Source: an uncultured Eubacteriales bacterium (GTDB taxonomy: Bacteria > Bacillota > Clostridia > Oscillospirales > Oscillospiraceae). From it: DNA of 26,054 nt. Position numbers and translations under genes: made by a program. A model generated the notes under the pieces. That model saw only the letters and a list, made by a program, of their open reading frames with translations. It searched no databases and had not been told where the DNA came from. The stretch is from assembly GCA_900544975.1 (NCBI GenBank), contig UQXI01000037.1, positions 1 to 26,054 on the forward strand. Direction: 5' to 3'. This document shows positions 8,198 through 16,800 of the stretch, in pieces (the stretch's first letter is position 1; each line of letters starts with the position of its first letter).

Positions 8198-10249
8198 ATG
8201 TACACTGCTAAGGACATTCGTAATATCTGCCTGCTGGGCCACGGTGGCGACGGAAAGTCTGCACTGGCCGAGAGCATGCTGTTTCTGACCAAGGCCATCG
8301 ACCGCCTGGGCAAGCGCACGGACGGAAATACCACCAGCGATTTCGACCCGGAAGAAATCAAGCGCGGCTACTCCATCTCTACCTCCGTGCTGCCGGTGGA
8401 ATATAATAAATGCAAGCTGAACGTTTTGGATAACCCCGGTTACTTTGCCTTCTCCGGCGAAGTGGCGCAGTCCCTCCGGGTGGTAGACGCAGGCCTCATC
8501 TGCCTCACCGCCAAGGGCGGCATCGCCGTGGGTACGGAAAAGGGCTGGGACGCTCTGGCAGACGCCGGTCTTCCCGCCATGTTCTATGTCTCCAAGCTGG
8601 ATGAGGATCATGCCGACTTCTTCAAAGTGTACGACGCCCTCCATGATACATACGGCCAGGGTGTGGTGCCCCTGACCTTCCCCATCGTCTCGGGGGAGAA
8701 GGTGCTGGGCCTGGTGGATGTGGTCAGCGGCACGGCTATGAAGGCCGACGGCAGCAAGATGGACCTACCCGGGGACGCCGCCGATCATCTGGAGCTGTAT
8801 CAGCACGCCCTCAACGAGGCCGTGGCAGAGACCAGTGAGGAGCTTATGGAGAAGTTCTTCATGGAAGAGCCCTTCACGCCGGAGGAGCTGAACGCCGGCA
8901 TCCGGTCCGCCATCAACAACCGCTCCCTGTTCCCCGTGTTCTGCGGCTGCGCCATGACCGGCCTTGGCACCCTGAACCTGTTGGACAATCTGGTGAAGTT
9001 TGCGCCCAACCCCCTGGAGGGCAAGCCCATGCCCACTGCAGAGGGCGGCGAGCAGACGCTGGACCAGAATGGCGCGCCCATGCTCTTCGTGTTTAAGACC
9101 CTCATCGATCAGTACGGCAAGAACTCCTTCTTCAAGGTGTTCTCCGGCGACGTCACCTCCGACCTCACCCTCACCGATACCCGCACCGGCAGCAATGAAA
9201 AGCTGGGCCGCATCTTCCTGCCCAAGGGCAAGAAGTATCTGGACGCCACCAAGATCTGCTGCGGCGACATCGGCGTGGTGAGCAAGCTGGCCAATGTTCG
9301 CACTGGCGACACCCTGGGCGCTGCCGGCAAGGTGGTAGCCCTGGCCCCCATCTCCTACGAAGAGCCCTGCTACACCCTGGCGGTCTATGCCAAGGTCAAG
9401 GGTCAGGAAGATAAGATTGCCAACGGCCTCACCAAGCTGAACGAAGAGGATTGCTCCTTCACCTTCGGCAACAGCGGCGAGACCAAGGAAATGATCATTT
9501 CCGGCGTGGGCGACATCCATCTGGATGTGCTGTGCGCCAAGCTGAAGTCCAAATACAACGTAGAGGCCGAGCTTCGGCCCGCCAAGATCGCTTACCGGGA
9601 GACCATCAAGAAGAAGGTGGAGGTCCACGGCCGTCACAAGAAGCAGTCCGGCGGCCATGGCCAGTTCGGCGATGTGTACATCCGCTTCGAGCCCCAGCAG
9701 GAGTCTGAGGAGATGATCTTCGCAGACGAGACCGTGGGCGGCTGCGTGCCCAAGAACTTCATCCCCTCCGTGGAAAAGGGCCTGCGCAACTGTGTGGGCA
9801 AGGGTGTGCTGGCCGGTTACCCCGTGGTGTTCCTGAAGGCCACCCTGTACTTTGGTTCCTCCCACCCGGTGGACTCCTCCGATATGGCCTTCCAGACCGC
9901 CGCTGGCATCGCCTATAAGGACGGTCTGCCCAACGCCGGTCCCACCCTGCTGGAGCCCATCTGTGAGCTGAAGGTCTACATCCCCGAGGCCAACATGGGC
10001 GACATCATCGGCGACCTGAACAAGCGCCGTGGCCGCATCATGGGCATGAACCCCGATCCCAAGCGCCGTGGCTGGCAGATCGTGGAGGCGGAGGTGCCCC
10101 AGGCCGAAATGAGCTCCTACACCATCGACCTCCGGGCCATGACCCAGGGCCGTGGTTCCTTCTCCATGAATTTCGTCCGCTATGAGGAAGTGCCTCAGGC
10201 CAACCAGGCGAAGATCATTGCCGACGCCAAGAAGGACGAAGAAGGCTAA
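8198..10249 (+). CDS. EF-G-like translation-factor GTPase (elongation factor G paralogue)
   Basis: A 683-residue GTPase with the five-domain EF-G layout: a G domain, a beta-barrel second domain, and EF-G III/IV/V regions. Domain IV/V signatures include HGRHKKQSGGHGQFGDVYIRFEP and the MGDIIGDLNKRRGRIMGM motif. The G motifs depart from true EF-G: the P-loop reads GHGGDGKS (residues 14-21), G3 is DNPGY (Asp78) instead of DTPGH, and G4 is SKLD (132-135) instead of NKxD. These changes mark the EF-G-like paralogue family rather than the main fusA, and its cellular role is not settled. ATG 8198 has AAAGGAG at 8181-8187; the frame is open upstream to 7961, but that passes through the terminator and promoter. 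It has its own promoter and terminator and no linkage to rpsL/rpsG/tuf. Confidence 0.9.
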   Translation: MYTAKDIRNICLLGHGGDGKSALAESMLFLTKAIDRLGKRTDGNTTSDFDPEEIKRGYSISTSVLPVEYNKCKLNVLDNPGYFAFSGEVAQSLRVVDAGLICLTAKGGIAVGTEKGWDALADAGLPAMFYVSKLDEDHADFFKVYDALHDTYGQGVVPLTFPIVSGEKVLGLVDVVSGTAMKADGSKMDLPGDAADHLELYQHALNEAVAETSEELMEKFFMEEPFTPEELNAGIRSAINNRSLFPVFCGCAMTGLGTLNLLDNLVKFAPNPLEGKPMPTAEGGEQTLDQNGAPMLFVFKTLIDQYGKNSFFKVFSGDVTSDLTLTDTRTGSNEKLGRIFLPKGKKYLDATKICCGDIGVVSKLANVRTGDTLGAAGKVVALAPISYEEPCYTLAVYAKVKGQEDKIANGLTKLNEEDCSFTFGNSGETKEMIISGVGDIHLDVLCAKLKSKYNVEAELRPAKIAYRETIKKKVEVHGRHKKQSGGHGQFGDVYIRFEPQQESEEMIFADETVGGCVPKNFIPSVEKGLRNCVGKGVLAGYPVVFLKATLYFGSSHPVDSSDMAFQTAAGIAYKDGLPNAGPTLLEPICELKVYIPEANMGDIIGDLNKRRGRIMGMNPDPKRRGWQIVEAEVPQAEMSSYTIDLRAMTQGRGSFSMNFVRYEEVPQANQAKIIADAKKDEEG

Positions 10250-10274
10250 TTTGTTGATTTCATACTCCTGGAAG

Positions 10275-10325
10275 CTGCCGGGAAGGGGAGCGGTCTTGAC
10301 CGCCCTCCTTCCCGGCAGTCACTTT
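10275..10325 (+). terminator. Intrinsic terminator after the EF-G-like gene
   Basis: Long stem CTGCCGGGAAGG...CCTTCCCGGCAG (outer arms 10275-10286 and 10307-10318), extended inward by GCGGTC/GACCGC around a TT loop, then a five-T run in ACTTTTTAG. It starts 26 bases after the stop codon. Confidence 0.9.
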
Positions 10326-10406
10326 TTAGCGGCTGGCTTTCCAAGATGCAAGGGAGTGACTTACGGCAACACCGAAGCATGGTTTGCGCACTGCGTTGGT
10401 ATCTCT

Positions 10407-10519
10407 CCGTAGGGGCGGACCTATGTGTCCGCCCGTGGTAGGCATTACGAATTCGCCGAAAAACGGGAGGGAACCGTATAGTGTTTCTACTGAGCGGACA
10501 CATGGGTCCGCCTATACGG
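10407..10519 (+). repeat. Palindromic MITE-like intergenic repeat, copy A
   Basis: A 113-bp element whose ends are inverted repeats: the left end reads CCGTAGGGGCGGACC and the reverse complement of the right end reads CCGTATAGGCGGACC. Each arm is itself a palindrome (GGGCGGAC/GTCCGCCC on the left, GCGGAC/GTCCGC on the right). Its core shares ATTCGCCG and AAAAACGG with the reverse complement of copies B and C (17527 and 17715), so it seems to be a diverged member in the opposite orientation. No coding capacity. It lies in the 568-base gene-free stretch 10250-10817, which also holds a terminator, one weak and one good promoter, and a leader hairpin. Confidence 0.7.
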
Positions 10520-10541
10520 CAAGTGGTAAGGATGGAGGGAA

Positions 10542-10570
10542 TTGATCGACCCATTTTCTTGGGGTAAAAT
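10542..10570 (+). promoter_or_regulatory. Possible second promoter upstream of the giant protease gene
   Basis: TTGATC (10542-10547), 17-base spacer, TAAAAT (10565-10570), followed by a T-rich initial transcribed region. No convincing gene begins just downstream: a GGAGGAGG at about 10602-10609 has no start codon at a proper distance. It could be an upstream protease promoter or the start of a short non-coding transcript. It matches the consensus only moderately. Confidence 0.3.
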
Positions 10571-10689
10571 TGGATGTTTTTGTGTTTTTTGGGCGGACGC
10601 CGGAGGAGGTAGCGGCTTTCGCTTTACTGATGTTTGGCGTCTTTGCATTACGGGTATGCGGCGAGAGCAATAAAAAATGAAAAAGGGAC

Positions 10690-10718
10690 TTGCATTTTGG
10701 CAGGTAACTTGGTATACT
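10690..10718 (+). promoter_or_regulatory. Promoter of the giant S8 protease gene
   Basis: TTGCAT (10690-10695), 17-base spacer, TATACT (10713-10718) with an extended TGG just before the -10. Transcription should begin near 10725. This is past the earlier in-frame ATG at 10677, which supports ATG 10818 as the true start. Confidence 0.72.
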
Positions 10719-10730
10719 CTAGGTGGAAGT

Positions 10731-10782
10731 TGCCAGTTTGCAGTACAAAGGAAAAACTGGAGCCAGAAGCTGCAAACTGGCA
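10731..10782 (+). promoter_or_regulatory. Perfect 13-bp inverted repeat in the protease mRNA leader
   Basis: TGCCAGTTTGCAG (10731-10743) and CTGCAAACTGGCA (10770-10782) are exact reverse complements separated by 26 bases, with a further small CTGG/CCAG pairing inside. In the RNA this would be a stable stem starting about six bases from the predicted transcript 5' end. There is no T-tract. It could be an mRNA-stabilising 5' hairpin or a DNA operator for a dimeric repressor. Confidence 0.55.
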
Positions 10783-10817
10783 GGTATTACCAAATCAATC
10801 AGAAAGAAGGTCCAAAG

Positions 10818-13800
10818 ATGAGAGAACGTACTCGCAAGGCCCTGGCGCTGCTTCTGGTAGTCGCCATGGCGCTATCCCTGGTTCCGGCGGCCTATGCCGC
10901 GCCGGAGGACGGAAGCATTTCGCTTCCCTTCACCGCGGTAGCCGATGCCCAGGCGCCGGAGCTCCGGGAACCGGTGGAGGAGATGCCACCTGAGACACCC
11001 TATGACGCGGATGAAACCGTTCGTGTGTCCATCGTGCTGGAGGAGCCCGCCACCCTGGAGCGGGGCTACGCTACGGCGGGCATTGCTTCCAACGGGAGCG
11101 CCACAGCCTACCGGTCCGGTTTGCAGAAGGGCCAGGAGACCATGGCCCAGACCATTTCCCGGCAGGCTCTGTCCGGAGAAACACTGGATGTGGTGTGGAA
11201 CCTGACCCTGGCAGCCAACCTGATTTCCGCCAATGTGCGGTACGGGGACATGGAGGCCATTGAAGCGGTACCCGGGGTGAAGGAAGTCATTCTGGAGACC
11301 CGGTATGAGCCTGCAGTGTACGCCACCGGGGAGGCCAGCCCCAACATGGCCACCTCCGGCCAGATGATTGGGACCTCCGCCGCCTATGCCGCCGGATACA
11401 ACGGCGCGGGGATGCGGATTGCGGTCATCGACACTGGTACGGATACAGACCACAAGTCTTTTGATGCGGCAGCGTTTGACTACGCCTTGGCAGAGGATGA
11501 GAAGATCAGCGGTAAGACGTACGATCTGCTGGATGCGGCAGAGATTGGCTCCGTCCTGGTTCAGCTGAACGCCTACAAGCGAACCTTGCAGAACGGCAGA
11601 CCCACGGCGTCCACCCCCACGGCAGAAAAGCTGTATGGCACCACCAAGCTGCCTTACAACTACAACTACGTGGATGGGGACTTTGACGTAACCCACGATA
11701 ACGACACCGAGGGCGAGCACGGCTCCCACGTGGCGGGCATCGCCACGGCCAACCGGTACGTGAAGACCGAAGACGGATTCACCAGCGCTTTGGATGCTGT
11801 GAAGGTTCAGGGCGTGGCCCCGGACGCCCAGCTCATCACCATGAAGGTCTTTGGCAAAAACGGCGGCGCTTATGACTCCGACTACATGGCGGCCATCGAA
11901 GACGCCATTTTGCTGGGCTGCGACGTGGTGAACCTGTCTCTGGGTTCTTCCAATCCCGGCAATACTTACAGCGAGACTTACCAGAGCTTCCTAGAGCAGC
12001 TGAAGGACACGGATACCGTGGTGGCGGTGGCTGCCGGCAACGCCGGAACCTGGGCCGACGGCGCCTGGAATGGCCACCTGTACAGCGACGCCGTGAGCTT
12101 GGACATGGTGGGTTCACCCGGCTCCTATACCAATTCCTTCACGGTAGCCTCTGCGGACAATGTAGGCTACACCGGCCAGTACCTAGCTGTGGGAACCCGC
12201 CAGATTTTCTACACGGAGACAGCCTCCGTTGCCCCCTCCATTACCACTCTGGCTGGGCAAGCCCTGGACTATGTGCTTCTGGAAGGCATCGGGGACTACG
12301 GCGCATGGGATGGCATTGACCTCACCGGCAAGGTTGCGGTGTGTGCCCGGGGCGACATCAACTTCTCCCAGAAGGCCCAGAACGCAGCGGATGCCGGAGC
12401 GGCAGCTGTTCTCATTTACAACAACGAAGCCGGCTCCATCAACATGGATCTGAGCGACTACACCGGCTCCGCCCCCTGCGTGTCCATCACCCAGGCAGAC
12501 GGCGCTTGGATGAAGGAGCAGGCGGAAGCCGTGAAGCAGGAAGACGGGGAATCCTGGTACTATGCCGGAAGCCTGACTGTGGCGGAGGGCGCCTCCTCTG
12601 TGGTGTACGACACGCCCATCACCATGAGCGATTTCTCCAGCTGGGGCGTCCCCGGCTCCCTGGAGCTGAAGCCGGAGATCACCGCCCCTGGCGGAAATAT
12701 CTATTCCGTCAACGGCTTGATTCCCGGAGGCGAGAGCTACGAGACCATGTCCGGCACCTCCATGGCCTCTCCTCAGATTGCAGGCATGAGCGCCCTGGTG
12801 GCCCAGTACATCGAAGAGGCCGGTTTGCAGGAACAGACGAACCTCAGCCCCCGGGTTCTGACCCAGTCTCTCCTCATGAGTACGGCTGAGCCCCTGATGG
12901 ATGCAGAAAGTGGTTCCTACTACCCCGTCATTCAGCAGGGCGCGGGCCTGGCCAATGTGGGCAACGCCATTTCCGCCAGCTCCTATGTGCTGGTAGACGG
13001 CCAGCCGGACGGCAAGGTAAAGGCGGAGTTGGGAGACGATCCAGAGCGGACGGGTGCGTACCAATTCTCTTTCACTTTGAACAACCTGACGGAAGAGAGT
13101 CAGGAGTATCTGCTGTCTGCCGCTCTGTTCACCCAGGATTTGTTTGAGGATTATGCCTCAGAGAGCGAACAATGGCTGGAGGAAAATGGCGAAGAATTTG
13201 AAACGGCCTGGTACCTGAGTAAGACCACAACCGCTCTGGATGCGGACGTCACCTGGACCGTGGACGGCAAAACCGTGGAAGCGGACAACCGCCTCATCCA
13301 CATGGACTTTGACGGCAATGGAACCGTGAACCGGGATGACGCCCAAGCTCTGCTGGATTACATCGCCGGCAACCGGGAGGAAATTTTCGCTCTGGACTAC
13401 GCTGACCTGGACGGCAGCGGAGACGTGACCACCTATGACGCTTACCTGCTTCTGGAAGGCCTGAACGGTGGCGCCGTGACCCTGCCTGCCGGTGGGAAGA
13501 CAGACGTGACCGTGACCATGACCCTGACAGAGGCCCAGAAGAAAGCCCTGGATGAGCATTATGTGAACGGAGCATATGTGGAGGGCTACGTATTTGCCGT
13601 TCCCACCGCCACCAGGGAAGGGGTTCGGGGCGTGACCCACTCCATCCCGGTGTTGGCCTTCTACGGAAACTGGACGGACGCTTCTATGTACGAAAGCGGC
13701 TGTAAAGCGAGCAATGACCTGTACCTGGGGCATTGGCCTTATATGGGCTTAGGCGCTGTGAACTACCTGACTTATACCACTGCGGATTCCAACGGTCTGT

Positions 13801-16800
13801 ACTATTTTGGGGAAAATCCCACCAGCGCCCATGACACAACCTATGTGGCCGAGCGAGCCTCTCTCAACAACCAAAATGGCGATGCTCTGCGGCAATATTT
13901 CATTGCCCCCATCCGCAATGCGGCGGCAGGGAAGCTGGTGATCACCAACTGCGACACGGGTGAAGTATACTTCCAACGGGAATTCGGTGCGCAGAAGGCC
14001 GCATACTACCTTGCTACTGCCCAGGCCTGGGTTTCTCCCCTTAAGGTCTTGGCATTGGATTGGAAGGGCACCGATGCCAACGGCGTTCCTCTGGCAGAGG
14101 GCACCGGCTTTGACGTCACCGTAGTCCTGGCGCCGGAATATTACGTCAACCACGAAACCGGACAGGTGGATTGGGACGCCCTTGGCGATGGCGCTTACTT
14201 ATCCACCCGCGCTTACATCGACAACACCGCCCCGGAACTGGTAGGCCTCTCCTTGGATCCTCTGGAAAACACCGTGACATTCCGATTCCAAGACAACCGC
14301 TTTGTGGCAGGCCGCACCATCATTTCCGGCCAAAACGGTGGTAATTGGGGCTGTGCATCACCGGATCAGCAGGAGCCTGGTGTGGAAACCACAAATGTTT
14401 TCAAAGTGCGTGCCGATAGATTCATAGGAAATACACTGCAGGTATATGTGTATGATTATGCGTATAATATCTCTGCATATGAAATTGATATCAGCAGTCT
14501 AGCCACCGTACAAAACCATACGGAGTATGAATTTGGCATGTTCCCCTATGGTTCCTGGATCGTCTTTAACCGCCCTGACGAGGAGGACAAATACATCTAC
14601 CCTGTATCGAGTGAATACAAAAGCAATGTGGCCGATATTCGGGCAGCCACCAATGCCGATGGATTTGTGTTTTCCTCCGATGGGTATGGCAATCTATATG
14701 TTGCGAAAGAAAAGGAACTGAACTACGAGACCCGCGTGCGAAATCTGGGCTGTGTCCCCGCTGACCTGGCTTACAATCCGATGGATCAGATGATCTACGG
14801 CGTCACAGAAGACGCCAAGCTGTTCCGTGTCAGCCAAATGGGGACAGAGATGGAGCTGTTGGGCTCCATCGCCACACTGAACACCAATACTCTGGCCTGC
14901 GATGATGCGGGCACATTCTATTGCCTGGAGTATCCCACAGGACAGCTCTATTCCTTCACCCTCAATGCCACGTCCACCCCCACGCTGGTGGGAAGTACCG
15001 GCCGGGAAATGGACGGCCCCCAGAGTTTGGAGTGGAACTGCAACGACGGCCTGCTCTACTGGGGCTGGTGCAACAACCCGGACGCCAGCTGGTGGATTGA
15101 TTCCTATGTGCTTCAGGTAAACCCGGACAGCGGTGCAACGGAGGAAGTGGGGTATCTTTGGGAAGATCCCTTATTAGCCCTGTTTGTATACGACCTGGAT
15201 CGCAACGACCGGTGGGATGACAGCCGTTATCCCCAGACGGACGTGGTCAGCGAGATTGCCCTGGCCGACTCCCTCAACCTGCTGAAATATGAAACGAAAA
15301 CCCTGTCCGCCGATGTCCTGCCTTGGACGGTCTCAGACCGGACTGTCACCTGGTCAACCTCGGATCCCCGGGTGGCGACTGTGGATGAAACCGGAACGGT
15401 GACTGCCGTAGGCGCTGGCAAATGCGTCATTACTGCCGCTTCCACTCTGGATCCCCAAATTACAGAAAGCTGCACCGTAACGGTAGATGCTTACACAGCT
15501 ACGCTGAAGGGCGTTATGGAGAATCCGGACGGAACTACCAAGCTCTTTACCTGGAATTCCCACACGGAACAGCTGACCGAAGGTGCAACCCTCCCTGTGA
15601 ATGTCGGTGCGGCTGCTTATGATCCGGAGCAGGATCTGCTGTATGTCCAGGATCGGAGCGACGCCAATTATATGCACAAGCTTCAGGCGAACTCCGGCGA
15701 GCTTCTGGAGACCTCTCCGGATCCAGCCAAGAGCGTTGCCTCTTGGGATATGACCTTCTGCCAGTACCTGGGAGAGGATTCGGCCGTCAGCGTCTTTGCA
15801 ACTTATCTCTGCGCGCCAGGGAAGCTCATGGACAACAATCAGCTGATGGGTGTCCTGAATTTGAGCTATTATCTGACTTGGGTGACACACGCCAACTACC
15901 TGACCTCTGTCACCTCTGCCGGTGTGGAGGAAATTACCGTTGACGAAACCGACGAGGAAGGCAATGTCATCGGGACGGAAACCCATCTTGCAGAATGCTT
16001 CTACATGCTGGACGATATGGGGTATGTCTGGGCAGTCTGGATGTACCCAACCGGAGAGGGAACCTACGGTGCAACACTGGGAGTATACCCCACCGACCTG
16101 GTTGGGAAGCTGCCCTTCCCCCGTGAGGGAGATTCTCTGAACTGCTCCTTTGTGGAGGATCCCAACACCGGTGCGCTGTACCTGTCTTATTTTACCGGCA
16201 ATGGCACGGAATTCTACGGTCTGTATCCGCAGTGGGATGCAAATGGGGAAATCGATTCCTTCCGGGCCGGGAAGCTTGGCAATTTGCAGGAAGGCGTTTG
16301 GCCCGTAGCGCTGTATACCGCTGAGTCTACCGGCGCCCAGACCAGTGGGAAGCGTCTGTGCCAGCAGCCGGAGACTGCCACCATCCAGACCAACGACTTT
16401 GTCCAGATGGAAGCTGCCCAGCTGACCGCCCAAAAGCCGACTGGCAAGCTTCAGTCGCTGCCACAGGAACCGGCGCAGGCTCCCCAGACCGATGAAACCA
16501 CCGTTTCCATCCAAATCCCCGCCCCCAAGGACAGCACCAACGGCCTGGTGCACCTCACCTACGACCCCGCGCTCCTGACTCTGGACACCGTGACCCCCTA
16601 TGCCGGTTTGTCCAGTGTGAACCGGGAGACGGACGGGCAAGTGACCCTGGCCTATGCCGGAATCCCTGGCCTTAGCGGCAATTCCGCTGGGGAAGTTACC
16701 TTCCGGGTCCGGGAAGATGCCAGCGGTGTCACCAAAGTCACCTGCGACACCCTGGAGCAGGGAAGCCAAATCGGTACTCCGGAGGAGCCCGTAACCACCG

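Noticed and set aside
8765..9865. A 366-codon minus-strand open frame opposite the EF-G-like gene
   Set aside because: Same reason: shadow of a conserved gene, with His/Gly/Val-rich low-information sequence and no start context.
10677..10817. ATG 10677 as the protease start
   Set aside because: It lies before the promoter -10 and would put 47 residues ahead of a good signal peptide.
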